DNA from: Desulfofundulus thermosubterraneus DSM 16057
Lineage (GTDB): Bacteria; Bacillota; Desulfotomaculia; Desulfotomaculales; Desulfovirgulaceae
Assembly: GCF_900142025.1 (NCBI RefSeq)
Contig: NZ_FQZM01000016.1
Location: 1-64,000 of the forward strand
Length of the DNA stretch: 64,000 nt
Direction: 5' to 3'
Every line of letters starts with the position of its first letter. The first letter of the stretch is position 1. Positions 43,099 through 51,807 of this stretch are shown piece by piece. The translations under genes were made by a program, and so were the position numbers. The notes below the pieces were generated by a model. It worked only from the letters and a program-made list of their open reading frames with translations. It made no database searches and had not been told where the DNA came from.

Positions 43099-44223
43099 TT
43101 AAATATCCAGCACCAGGTTGTTGCGGTGGACCACCTCGTCGTAGTCCTTATGCCCCAATACCCTGGCAATCTCCCTGGTCTGTAAGCCCTTGATGCGTTC
43201 CACTTCGGCGGAGGAGTAGTTCACTATACCACGGGCAATTTCTTTACCTGCAGGATCGCAGATGCTCACGGTGTTGCCCATCTCAAAGGAACCTTCCACC
43301 CGGATGATCCCCGAAGGCAAAAGGCTCTTGCCGTTTTCCAGCAGCGCCCGTGCCGCTCCTTCATCCACGTAGATGCGGCCGTGCACGGTGGAGCTATAGG
43401 CAATCCAGCACTTTTTTTTCTCCAGCCGGCTGCAGGGCCAGAATACCGTACCCAGGGGTTCGCCGGCCACCACCCGCCTGACCACATCCTTTTCGGAAGA
43501 ACTGGCCAGCACGGTAACGATCCCCGCGTGCATGGCAATGCGCGCCGCCTGGAGCTTGGTAACAATGCCGCCGGTACCCACCGGCGTCCCCGCCCCTCCG
43601 GAAAGGGCTTCCAGTTCCGGCGTGATTTCGTGCACTTCCGCGATTAGCCTGGCCCCGCTGTCTTTGCGGGGATCGGCATCGTAAAGGCCTGCTATATCCG
43701 ATAAAAGAACCAGCAACTCGGCATCCACCAGGGTGGCCACTAGGGCCGCCAGGTTGTCGTTATCCCCCAGCTTTATTTCCTCCACCGCCACCGTATCGTT
43801 TTCATTAATCACGGGTACCACGCCCTGGCGCAAAAGGGTATACATGGTGTTGCGGGCGTTTAAAAAGCGCCTGCGGTCACTGAAATCCTCCCTGGTCAGG
43901 AGGATTTGGCCCACGGCAATACCGTATTCGCCAAAGAACTTATCATACATATGCATAAGCATACCCTGGCCCACCGCCGCGGCGGCCTGCTTTTCCGGAA
44001 TGGTCCTGGGTCGGCGGGTGTAACCCAACCGGTGCTGTCCCACCCCAATGGCTCCCGAAGTGACCAGGAGCACTTCTTTGCCCTGGTTATGTAAATCCGC
44101 CAGTTGACGCGCCAGTTGTTCCATCTGGGAAAGGTTGGGCCGCCCGGTGGGATAGATGATGGAACTGGAACCCACCTTGACCACAACCCGTTTGATATGG
44201 TGGAAATCCCTTTCCCCGGCCAT
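43099..44223 (-). CDS. proB: Glutamate 5-kinase
   Basis: 374 residues from the ATG at 44223 (MAGERDFHHIKRVVVKVG); the frame opens at 44259. An amino acid kinase domain (VVVKVGSSS, VLLVTSGAIGVG, INENDTVAVEEI, GTGGIVTKLQAA) is followed by a C-terminal PUA domain (GRIYVDEGAARALL). It catalyses the first committed step of proline synthesis and is feedback-inhibited by proline in relatives. Confidence 0.96.
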   Translation of the reverse strand: MAGERDFHHIKRVVVKVGSSSIIYPTGRPNLSQMEQLARQLADLHNQGKEVLLVTSGAIGVGQHRLGYTRRPRTIPEKQAAAAVGQGMLMHMYDKFFGEYGIAVGQILLTREDFSDRRRFLNARNTMYTLLRQGVVPVINENDTVAVEEIKLGDNDNLAALVATLVDAELLVLLSDIAGLYDADPRKDSGARLIAEVHEITPELEALSGGAGTPVGTGGIVTKLQAARIAMHAGIVTVLASSSEKDVVRRVVAGEPLGTVFWPCSRLEKKKCWIAYSSTVHGRIYVDEGAARALLENGKSLLPSGIIRVEGSFEMGNTVSICDPAGKEIARGIVNYSSAEVERIKGLQTREIARVLGHKDYDEVVHRNNLVLDI

Positions 44224-44401
44224 GAAAATCACCACCGGCAACAGTATACCATAAACCATTGACCGGTGCCAAAAGATACTATTGCGTAACTGCCGGACGG
44301 CAGCCGGTAAAAAAATTTTCAGCTTATGAAACCAAAATCCGCCTGGAAACGTCTATATAGTAGGCCATGGTTTAAAAAGTGCAGGAAGGAGGTGATCAGC
44401 A

Positions 44402-44479
44402 CTGGCACGGGTGCACATAACTACCGGCCAAGCACATGATTTTTTTATGCTTATAGACTTTAGATTGGCAGCTTTTTAG
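44402..44479 (+). CDS. Possible 25-residue leader ORF with a CTG start
   Basis: A perfect Shine-Dalgarno (AAGGAGGTGATC, 44386-44397) lies 9 nt before CTG, which opens a frame encoding LARVHITTGQAHDFF and ten more residues and closing 15 bp before the next gene. No ATG, GTG or TTG sits at that distance. It could be a leader peptide coupled to the secreted protein downstream, or a fortuitous match. I recognise no family. Confidence 0.35.
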   Translation: MARVHITTGQAHDFFMLIDFRLAAF

Positions 44480-44494
44480 TTAGAGGTGCTATCT

Positions 44495-46201
44495 ATGAAA
44501 GCAATTTTCCAGAAGATCCTGATGGTTCTACCGGTCCTTTGCCTTTTTGCCTTTCCTTTACAAACCCCGGTGTATGCATCGGCCGGCATAATTATTTTGA
44601 AGCTGTCCTCCAACCAGGCAGTGGTTGACGGAACGGTTTACCCTCTCCCGGCGGCACCGGCAATTAAGGACGGCATTACGCTTGTGCCTTTGCGCTTTCT
44701 GGCGGAAACGCTGGGCATGGAAGTACACTGGGACAACCAGTCCCGGGAGATAACCATTAAAGGACGGGAGGGCCAGATCCATCTCAAACCGGAAAGCAAA
44801 GAGGCAGTGGTTGAAGGCCGGATCCAGCAACTGCCCTGCGCGCCCACCATCAGCGGCAGCACTACCCTGGTACCCCTGCGTTTCGTGGCCGAAACCTTAA
44901 AATACCAGGTTTCCTACGATGCTCCCAGCCGGGAAATCAGGATTACCCTACCCCCGCCACCGCCCCCACCAAACCGACCCCCGGTGGCCCGCTTCGAGAT
45001 CGAAAAGACCACCGTGGCCCAGGGGGAGACAGTCATTTACCGGGATGAGAGTTATGACCCCGATGGGGACGGGCTGGTGGAAGTGAAATGGACGGGCAAA
45101 CAGCGGGCCTTTTTCAAACCGGGGGAATATACCGTCGCCCTGCAGGTTAAGGACAGCCGCGGTGCGTGGAGCGAAACGGCCAGCAAAACCATTACCGTCA
45201 CCGAAGAAGTGCTCATGGATGAGATAACCTATAACCTGCACCACCCCATCCCGGGAGAACCCCTGGATTTATCGGCGGTGGAGGTGCTGCAGCTGCCCGC
45301 GGTAGATCCCGCCACCACCATGAGCCGGGAAATGTTGATGGTCAGCAACAGCCCGGAGGTATTTACCCGGGAAGGCATCCTTTATGCCGATACCCTGCGG
45401 GGAACGGCCCGGCTTTACTACCACCACATCAACGGAAGCACCGTCAACCAGCACGTTTATATCCTGGCCACCAACCAGGGCCTGGACACGGCCACGGTTA
45501 CTATCAAGAAGAAGGCCCTTGCCGGCCCCGGGGACCCCATGGCTGCAGGCCGGGCGGCCACTTACCGCTACCTGGCAATCGGGACGGAACAGGCCCGCAC
45601 CATTTACCTGGAACCGGGGGAAACGAGAATCTTAAATGAAGAGCAGAGGTCCATTCCCCCGGGACTGTGTGTACACGGCATTTTTGATATACATACCGAC
45701 CGGGAGGTACTCTTTTCCGTGGTGGCCACGGAAAACAGGGATCCCATAACCGCATACAGTGATCTGTCCACGCTTCCACCGGACGGCAAGCACATCCGGG
45801 GCACTTATCCCCTGGCCAACCGGTTCCTGTCGGTACACCTGTATGAAAACAAACCGGCCCGGCTGATTATTGCCGACGGTGGGGATGACTCTTTCCTTTA
45901 CGGCAGGGACGGAGCCACCAACCTGCTGGGGTACAACAAGGGCAATTACGGTGTGTCTTACGAAATAACCATTGAGTCGAAGCACCGCATGGGCGTGTTT
46001 TTCTCGCCCCGGGGCGGGCCCTTTGCCGGCGCGGCCACCTGGGACGACCAGCCCTTCTACCTGCCCAACCGGGGCGTGCTGAACCCACCCGGCCAGGGGG
46101 CCCTGGTGGGCATTATCGAACCCGGGCAGCAAAAAACCCTGCGTTTTATGCCCCCGGCTGCGTCCTACCTGCCCATCAACCTGATTTTTATACCTTTTTA
46201 G
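44495..46201 (+). CDS. Secreted protein with copper-amine-oxidase N-type repeats and a PKD domain
   Basis: 568 residues from the ATG at 44495 behind TAGAGGTG. The signal peptide spans about 1-32 (hydrophobic ILMVLPVLCLFAF, cleavage near VYASA). Residues 35-155 hold two copper amine oxidase N-terminal repeats (each ending LVPLRFLAETL or LVPLRFVAETL), then a polyproline linker, a PKD-like domain (YDPDGDGLVEVKWTG) and a large C-terminal region of unknown fold. Such proteins are cell-envelope proteins in clostridia. No enzymatic residues are seen. Confidence 0.85.
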   Translation: MKAIFQKILMVLPVLCLFAFPLQTPVYASAGIIILKLSSNQAVVDGTVYPLPAAPAIKDGITLVPLRFLAETLGMEVHWDNQSREITIKGREGQIHLKPESKEAVVEGRIQQLPCAPTISGSTTLVPLRFVAETLKYQVSYDAPSREIRITLPPPPPPPNRPPVARFEIEKTTVAQGETVIYRDESYDPDGDGLVEVKWTGKQRAFFKPGEYTVALQVKDSRGAWSETASKTITVTEEVLMDEITYNLHHPIPGEPLDLSAVEVLQLPAVDPATTMSREMLMVSNSPEVFTREGILYADTLRGTARLYYHHINGSTVNQHVYILATNQGLDTATVTIKKKALAGPGDPMAAGRAATYRYLAIGTEQARTIYLEPGETRILNEEQRSIPPGLCVHGIFDIHTDREVLFSVVATENRDPITAYSDLSTLPPDGKHIRGTYPLANRFLSVHLYENKPARLIIADGGDDSFLYGRDGATNLLGYNKGNYGVSYEITIESKHRMGVFFSPRGGPFAGAATWDDQPFYLPNRGVLNPPGQGALVGIIEPGQQKTLRFMPPAASYLPINLIFIPF

Positions 46202-46236
46202 AGGGCTTGTCCCGGGGGAGGTTCACACCTTTTTAA

Positions 46237-46267
46237 AAGGCCTTCCCCTTAAAGTGGGGAAGACCTT
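46237..46267. terminator. Bidirectional terminator between the secreted-protein gene and obgE
   Basis: AAGGCCTTCCCC and GGGGAAGACCTT form a 12-bp stem with one mismatch and a 7-nt loop between two convergent genes; T-rich flanks are present on the minus strand. Confidence 0.75.
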
Positions 46268-46270
46268 ACT

Positions 46271-47536
46271 TCATTCCATATAAGTAAACTCAAATTTCCC
46301 GATGCGCACCGTGTCCCCTTCCCGAATACCCGCTTCCCTCAAAGCATCCTCCAGCCCCATCCGGGAAATGATCCGCTGCAGTCTTTCCACCGCCTCTTCG
46401 TTTTCCAGGTCGGTCATGGCCACGTGGCGCTCGATCTCCCGTCCTTCCACTACAAACACTCCATTCCGGCGGGATACGGTAAACCGGGGCTCCTCCACCC
46501 TGGTTACGCGCACCCTTTCCTCAACCACCGGCTCCGGGACCGGGAGCCGGTCCAGCAAATCAGCCAGGCGATAAATCAGGGGAGCTGTGCCTTCCCCGTT
46601 CAAGGCACTGATGGGGAAAATTTCGTACCTGTCACCCAGGGCCTCACGCAAACGGTCCAGGTTCTCCGCAGCCCCGGGCAAATCCATTTTATTGGCCGCC
46701 ACCACCATGGGGCGCGCCGCCAGGTCCGGGTCGTACAGGGCCAGCTCCCGGTTGACGATCTCAAAATCCTGCAGGGGGTCCCGTCCCTCGCTCCCGGCAA
46801 TATCCAGGACGTGCACCAAAAGGCGCGTCCGTTCCGTATGGCGCAGAAACTGGTGGCCTAACCCGGCACCGGCGTGGGCCCCTTCAATGAGGCCGGGTAT
46901 GTCGGCCATGACAAAACTGCGCCCCTCGTCCACCCGTACCACGCCCAGATTGGGCACCAGGGTGGTGAAGGGGTAGTCGGCAATTTTGGGGCGGGCGGCC
47001 GACACCCGGGCGATCAGGGTGGATTTGCCGGCGTTGGGAAAGCCCACCAGGCCCACATCGGCCAGCAGCTTGAGTTCCAGTTCCAACCAGCGTTCCTCTC
47101 CCGGCTCGCCTTTTTCGGCCATGCGGGGAGCCCTGTTCACCGCACTGGCAAAACGGGCATTCCCCCGTCCTCCCCGTCCTCCCCGAGCTGCCACCACTTC
47201 CTGCCCCGGGTATACCAGGTCGGCAATCACTTCCCCGGTAGCGACATCCCGCACCAGGGTACCCGGGGGGACCCTGAGGATCAGGTCCTCTCCCTGCCTG
47301 CCGTGCATATTCTTACCCATGCCGTGCTGGCCCCGCCCGGCCTTGTAATGACGCTGGTAGCGGAAATCCACCAGGGTGCGCAGGCCCGGGTCCACTTTCA
47401 GGATCACATTCCCGCCCCGGCCGCCGTCACCCCCCGCCGGACCGCCTTCGGGAACGTACTTTTCCCGGCGAAAGGCCACGCACCCGTTTCCGCCGTCTCC
47501 TCCCCGGACATAAATCTTTGCAGTATCAAAAAACAT
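46271..47536 (-). CDS. obgE: GTPase Obg/CgtA
   Basis: 421 residues from the ATG at 47536 behind AAAGGTGA. A glycine-rich Obg fold at 1-158 ([17 protein letters not shown]), a GTPase domain with G1 [10 protein letters not shown]3 DIPGL and G4 NKMD, and a C-terminal OCT domain (about 340-421). It is an essential ribosome-assembly and stress GTPase, and in Bacillus it is also linked to sporulation phosphorelay activation. It lies downstream of a spo0B-like gene as in other Firmicutes. Confidence 0.97.
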   Translation of the reverse strand: MFFDTAKIYVRGGDGGNGCVAFRREKYVPEGGPAGGDGGRGGNVILKVDPGLRTLVDFRYQRHYKAGRGQHGMGKNMHGRQGEDLILRVPPGTLVRDVATGEVIADLVYPGQEVVAARGGRGGRGNARFASAVNRAPRMAEKGEPGEERWLELELKLLADVGLVGFPNAGKSTLIARVSAARPKIADYPFTTLVPNLGVVRVDEGRSFVMADIPGLIEGAHAGAGLGHQFLRHTERTRLLVHVLDIAGSEGRDPLQDFEIVNRELALYDPDLAARPMVVAANKMDLPGAAENLDRLREALGDRYEIFPISALNGEGTAPLIYRLADLLDRLPVPEPVVEERVRVTRVEEPRFTVSRRNGVFVVEGREIERHVAMTDLENEEAVERLQRIISRMGLEDALREAGIREGDTVRIGKFEFTYME

Positions 47537-47578
47537 ACTCTTTTCACCTTTGGTTATTATGTACCCCATTGAAATGGT

Positions 47579-48151
47579 TCAGGACTCCCGGCGGGGAAAA
47601 ACAAGTAAAATTTCAAAGGAACTTTCGCCATCCTTCTGAACTTCAACCATCTCCGCCCGGCCATCATGACCGGCCAGAAGCCTGTTGACGGCGGATATTT
47701 TCTCCTTGAGCGGTTCGCAAGGGGTCACCGCCGGAAAAACCAAACGGCAGGTGTAGCAGTCTTCCGACTCCCGCAGGGTAATCTCCAGGCGGCGGTTTGC
47801 AACCTCTGGTGACGACAGACAGGATATGGCCTGGGAAAAGGCCGTTTCCAGGGCGGCACCCACCTGTTCCCCGGCAACGGAGCAATCAGCCAGATTGCAT
47901 TGAATGTCGTAGTCTACTTCAACCTGTAAATCGGTACCTTGAGCGAGAGCCGCCAGAAATGCCGCGGTGGCCTCGGGCACCTGCAAATGGATGATTTTCG
48001 CCAGGCGCTCCAGTTCCCGGGCCACTTCCAGGAGATATTCCCGCGCCTTTTCCCCCTTATTCATTTGAATAAACCCGGAGATTACCTGTAGGTGGTTGAG
48101 AAAGTCGTGCCTTTGCAGGCGGATAAACTCCAGCAGGGATTTTAACTCCAT
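47579..48151 (-). CDS. Spo0B-like sporulation phosphotransferase / sensor kinase
   Basis: 190 residues from the ATG at 48151 behind GGAGGAAGG. The N-terminal helix carries the phospho-accepting motif RHDFLNHLQVISGFIQ, typical of Spo0B and DcuS/CitA-type kinases; the C-terminal half is a degenerate ATPase-like domain without clear N and G boxes. It probably relays phosphate towards Spo0A. The location between rpmA and obgE is the standard spo0B locus. Confidence 0.85.
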   Translation of the reverse strand: MELKSLLEFIRLQRHDFLNHLQVISGFIQMNKGEKAREYLLEVARELERLAKIIHLQVPEATAAFLAALAQGTDLQVEVDYDIQCNLADCSVAGEQVGAALETAFSQAISCLSSPEVANRRLEITLRESEDCYTCRLVFPAVTPCEPLKEKISAVNRLLAGHDGRAEMVEVQKDGESSFEILLVFPRRES

Positions 48152-48279
48152 GAAACCTTCCTCCAGCATTATACTCGACAGGTTAACTTTTTCTATTCAG
48201 AAAAAGAGAATCCCTGCCGGCAAAAAAAGTCTGGCGAGAAAAATCAAGGCCAGCCTAAAGCTGGCCCGTGTCAAATCTT

Positions 48280-48549
48280 CTAAGCTTGCAGTGCCGCCAC
48301 CGGAATCACGCTAACCTGCTTTTTATCGCGCCCTTTGCGGTGGAAGGAAACCACACCGTCTACCAGGGCAAACAGAGTATCGTCGCCGCCTTTACCTACA
48401 TTACGCCCCGGGTGAATGCGGGTTCCCCGCTGCCGTACCAGAATGCTTCCGGCGGTGACAAACTGACCGTCCTGACGCTTTACGCCGAGAAACTTGGGAT
48501 TGGAATCCCGGCCGTTACGTGAACTACCAACACCTTTTTTATGCGCCAT
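48280..48549 (-). CDS. rpmA: 50S ribosomal protein L27
   Basis: 89 residues from the ATG at 48549 ([19 protein letters not shown]). The N-terminus is short and lacks the cleavable LQFFA-type extension seen in many Firmicutes. Consistently, no prp protease gene lies between rplU and rpmA (only 44 bp). L27 reaches towards the peptidyl-transferase centre. Confidence 0.97.
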   Translation of the reverse strand: MAHKKGVGSSRNGRDSNPKFLGVKRQDGQFVTAGSILVRQRGTRIHPGRNVGKGGDDTLFALVDGVVSFHRKGRDKKQVSVIPVAALQA

Positions 48550-48593
48550 AATTCTCACCTCCTGCTAAGACCGGCCCCAAAAGCACGGTTTCT

Positions 48594-48905
48594 TCAGGCT
48601 TCAATTTTTTCAACGATAACCTCGGTAAAAGGCTGCCTGTGCCCTTTTTTACGGCGGTAGTTTTTCTTGGGCTTATACTTAAAGACGATAATCTTGGGAC
48701 CCCGGCCGTGGCGTACGGCTTTTAAGATTACCCTGGCTCCTTCCACCACCGGGCTGCCCACGCGGAGCTCCCCGTCCTTTTCCACAGCCAGCACCTGGTC
48801 GATTTCCACCACTTCACCGGGTTCCACCGCCAGCTTTTCCACCAGCAGGGTGTCCCCCTCACAAACCCGGTACTGTTTGCCACCTGTGGCAATTATGGCG
48901 TACAA
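48594..48905 (-). CDS. rplU: 50S ribosomal protein L21
   Basis: 103 residues, [14 protein letters not shown] at the N-terminus and the C-terminal [17 protein letters not shown], full-length L21. It is the first gene of the rplU-rpmA operon behind its own promoter and a leader that may mediate autoregulation. Confidence 0.97.
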   Translation of the reverse strand: MYAIIATGGKQYRVCEGDTLLVEKLAVEPGEVVEIDQVLAVEKDGELRVGSPVVEGARVILKAVRHGRGPKIIVFKYKPKKNYRRKKGHRQPFTEVIVEKIEA

Positions 48906-49010
48906 AGATAAAACCTCCCCTTTTTCAGGTCTCGCCGAAAGCAGGTAGGGACTTTTGCCCTTTTATAAAACCCCTTTCGTGCGGTTGCGGCAGCGCGAAA
49001 ACTGCCTACG
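48906..49010 (-). ncRNA. rplU 5' leader, possible L21 leader element
   Basis: About 105 nt between the predicted start of transcription and the rplU ATG, with small complementary segments (GGCAG and CTGCC types). Autoregulatory L21 leaders are known in Firmicutes at this position. The consensus was not checked, so this is mainly positional. Confidence 0.4.
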
Positions 49011-49017
49011 GTATAAC

Positions 49018-49045
49018 ATTTTAACACAACCGCTAGTTTTGTCAA
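49018..49045 (-). promoter_or_regulatory. Sigma-A promoter of rplU-rpmA
   Basis: TTGACA at 49040-49045, a 16-bp spacer and TAAAAT at 49018-49023 on the minus strand, ending about 115 bp before the rplU start. Confidence 0.75.
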
Positions 49046-49064
49046 GCAAAACGGGAATTTAAGT

Positions 49065-49370
49065 AAATGTTCAGTAACCCGCCTATGGTGCCGCGTTGTC
49101 CACGCTCGCTCCGGTGCTCCGCGCTGACAGCACCGCGGCTCGCTTCGGACCGGACTAGCGGCGCTGCAAAGGCGGCATGGCATTTGTACCTTACTGTCAT
49201 CTTTTTGTCATTTCAGTAAGTAACCTTTTCTAAAGCTACATTTCGGTGCCGCTGGTTTCGCGCCGCAGTCCGGTTACCCTCGCTTTGCCGGGTGCTGTTA
49301 CCAGCGCTCCGCAAGTCGCTCGCTTTGGACAACGCGGCACCGTGCCGATGGTAGCGGTTTTATTGAACAA
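49065..49370. repeat. MITE-like element / long imperfect hairpin between rng and rplU
   Basis: The left end is ATGTTCAGTAACCCG and the right end, read inward on the minus strand, TTGTTCAATAAAACCGC. Just inside are perfect 15-bp arms, GGTGCCGCGTTGTCC at 49087-49101 and its complement at 49327-49341. Further arms match imperfectly (ACCGGACTAGCGGCG with CGCCGCAGTCCGGT), so the whole unit could fold back on itself. It encodes nothing. Related ends occur at 57542 and 59393. Confidence 0.75.
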
Positions 49371-49378
49371 TTACGGAA

Positions 49379-51061
49379 TTACTTCACCAGCCGGGCCCGG
49401 GCGTAGGTGCGGTAGACCTTGCTTACCTCCACGGGCACCGTTTCGCCCACCAGGGAGCCAGCCCCCTCAATGTCCAGGATAAAACCGTCAATACGTGCAA
49501 TACCGTCGTTGGTGTTGGAGATATGCGGTTCTTCCACCTTCACCTCCAGCACCTGGCCGGGCTTGACTGGTAAAGTGTGGGCAATGACTTCTTCTTTGCT
49601 GTAGAGAGGACGGATGCTCACTGATTCGATATGCTGCCCTTGGGAACCGCGAATGTAAAGGTTTTTGCCCGTTTTCTGCTCCAGCTCCCGCAGGTTAACG
49701 CCCCCGCTGCCAATTAGCCGGGCAGCCACCAGGGGGTGGGCCTCCACCAAAATGGTGTCGGCGCTGGTACGCCGGGCCAGTTCAATGATGCGGTTCTTGA
49801 AATGAATGCCCACCGTTTCCTCCGAGAGCACCTTACCCCGCCCCTCACAATAAGGGCAGGGGCGCTGCAATACCTCGGACAGGCTGGGACGGACCTTCTT
49901 TCTGGTCATTTCCACCAGCCCCAGCTGGGTGATGCCCAGAATATTGGTCCTGGTCTTGTCCTTTTTGATCTCTTCTTCCAGAACTTTTAGAACCTGGCGC
50001 CGGTGCCCTTCCTGCTGCATGTCAATGAAGTCGATAATGATGATCCCGCCTATATTGCGCAGACGCAGCTGGCGGGCTATTTCCACTGCCGCATCCAGGT
50101 TGGTTTTCAGCACCGTGTCCTCCAGGTTGGTGCTGCCCACATACTTGCCAGTATTAACATCTATCACGGTGAGGGCCTCGGCCTGATCGATCACCAGGTA
50201 ACCGCCGCATTTGAGCCAGACTTTACGTTTAAGCGCCCGTTCAATTTCCTGTTCAATGCCGTAATCCTGGAAGATATTTTCCCTTTCTTCTAAAAACACC
50301 TTGTATTTCAGCTTCGGCGAAGTGATGTCCAAAAGCTCCATAATTTTTTCATACTCGGAGCGGGAATCCACCGTCAGGCGGTCCACATCTTCAGTAAAAA
50401 CGTCCCGCAGGATGCGCTGGATCAGTTCCAGATCCCGGTGGATCAGGTTGGGCACCGGTCCCTGACCGGCCCGGTGGAGGATCTTGCGCCAGAGCCTGGT
50501 AAGCATATGCACATCCTGGGCAAAGTCTTCCTCTTCAACCCCCTCGGCCACCGTGCGTACGATTAAACCCATGCCTTCAGGTTTCAAGCGGGCGGCCAGC
50601 TCTTTTAACCTTTCCCGTTCCCGCTCCTGTTCAATGCGCCGGGAAATGCCGATGTAATCCATGGTGGGCATCAAAACCACATAACGCCCGGGCAGGGTAA
50701 CGTGGGTGGTCACCCGCGGCCCCTTTGTGCCGATTGGTTCCTTAACAATCTGGACAATCACATCCTGGCCCTTTTTTAATATATCGGTAATGCTGGTCCC
50801 CAGTCCGTGATGATGAAAACCGTCGCCTCCACGGGGCGGCAGGGCGTCCTCCACATATAAAAAGGCGTTCTTGTCTAAACCGATGTCTACAAAGGCCGCC
50901 TGCATGCCGGGTAGAACATTTTCCACCCGGCCGCGGAAAATATTGCCCACCAGGCGCTGCTGGAAAGAACGTTCAATATACATTTCCACCAGCACCCGGT
51001 CTTCCAGCACCGCTACCCGGGTTTCCTCTTCTCCCGCATTAATCACGATTTCCTTAAACAA
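49379..51061 (-). CDS. rng: Ribonuclease E/G family endoribonuclease
   Basis: 560 residues from a TTG at 51061 placed 8 nt after AGAAGG. An S1-like domain about 35-130, a DNase-I-like catalytic part with the paired acidic motifs VIDVNTGKYVG and IIIDFIDM, the zinc-link CPYCEGRG, and a C-terminal TRAM-like extension (PVKPGQVLEVKVEE to the end). It processes rRNA and mRNA. It is the gene upstream of rplU-rpmA, as in other Clostridia. Confidence 0.93.
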   Translation of the reverse strand: MFKEIVINAGEEETRVAVLEDRVLVEMYIERSFQQRLVGNIFRGRVENVLPGMQAAFVDIGLDKNAFLYVEDALPPRGGDGFHHHGLGTSITDILKKGQDVIVQIVKEPIGTKGPRVTTHVTLPGRYVVLMPTMDYIGISRRIEQERERERLKELAARLKPEGMGLIVRTVAEGVEEEDFAQDVHMLTRLWRKILHRAGQGPVPNLIHRDLELIQRILRDVFTEDVDRLTVDSRSEYEKIMELLDITSPKLKYKVFLEERENIFQDYGIEQEIERALKRKVWLKCGGYLVIDQAEALTVIDVNTGKYVGSTNLEDTVLKTNLDAAVEIARQLRLRNIGGIIIIDFIDMQQEGHRRQVLKVLEEEIKKDKTRTNILGITQLGLVEMTRKKVRPSLSEVLQRPCPYCEGRGKVLSEETVGIHFKNRIIELARRTSADTILVEAHPLVAARLIGSGGVNLRELEQKTGKNLYIRGSQGQHIESVSIRPLYSKEEVIAHTLPVKPGQVLEVKVEEPHISNTNDGIARIDGFILDIEGAGSLVGETVPVEVSKVYRTYARARLVK

Positions 51062-51082
51062 AACCAAAACCTTCTTTCAAAT

Positions 51083-51772
51083 TTAACCTCCATAGGATTT
51101 TTCTGGTTCCGCCGGGTATAGGCCCGTCCGGATCACATCGGGCTGCTCATCTTTAACCGGAAGCCCGAACCGCTCCGCCAGTACCAGCACCACTTCTTCC
51201 GGGCGCACGGTTCCACGGTTACCCACGGCAAGGCTCATCTCCAGCCTGGCACGGCCATCTTCCAGCCGGCCGGACAGGGCATAAATGCCCGGGCGGATAT
51301 CCAGGACCTTTTCCTTGTCCTCCCCGGCCCGGCGGGTAATGATGACTTCCGGGGTCTCAAGCAGCCCGTCAATGCTCCTCTGCAGGTCTTCCTGAGTAAT
51401 TTCCCGCGCCAGGGATACGTCCACCCGGTAGGTGGCTTTTTCAAGGGTGGCCATCAGTGCCGGCGCGTCATCGGGAATGCGCCATACCCTGGTCACCTTA
51501 AGTCCCCGGGGAAGCTGATCGTTTAAGCGTTTAAGCATTTCATCCACCGGGAGCGCAGCCACCAGTTCCAGGTCTAAATACTCTTTTTCCCCCTTCACCC
51601 CCACAGGTAAAGGCGCCCCCAGGCTGAAGCGGGGGTGGGGGTTAAACCCCTGGGAGAAGGCCAGGGGCAGCCCGGCCCGGCGCATGGCCCGTTCAAGGGT
51701 GCGCACCAGGTCCAGGTGGGAGATGAAACGGGCCGGGCCTTCTTTGCGAAACTCAATCCGGTAACGGGGCAA
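51083..51772 (-). CDS. TIGR03936/DUF2344 radical-SAM-linked protein
   Basis: 229 residues from a TTG at 51772, 8 nt after AGGAGGT; the frame is open to 51886. It starts LPRYRIEFRKEGPARFISHLDL, the family signature. Members always accompany, or are fused to, TIGR03960 radical SAM proteins, as here. The biochemical role is unknown. It lies between that gene and rng. Confidence 0.9.
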   Translation of the reverse strand: MPRYRIEFRKEGPARFISHLDLVRTLERAMRRAGLPLAFSQGFNPHPRFSLGAPLPVGVKGEKEYLDLELVAALPVDEMLKRLNDQLPRGLKVTRVWRIPDDAPALMATLEKATYRVDVSLAREITQEDLQRSIDGLLETPEVIITRRAGEDKEKVLDIRPGIYALSGRLEDGRARLEMSLAVGNRGTVRPEEVVLVLAERFGLPVKDEQPDVIRTGLYPAEPEKSYGG

Positions 51773-51807
51773 AATGGGTACCTCCTGTATTATATTTACA
51801 TGAGACA

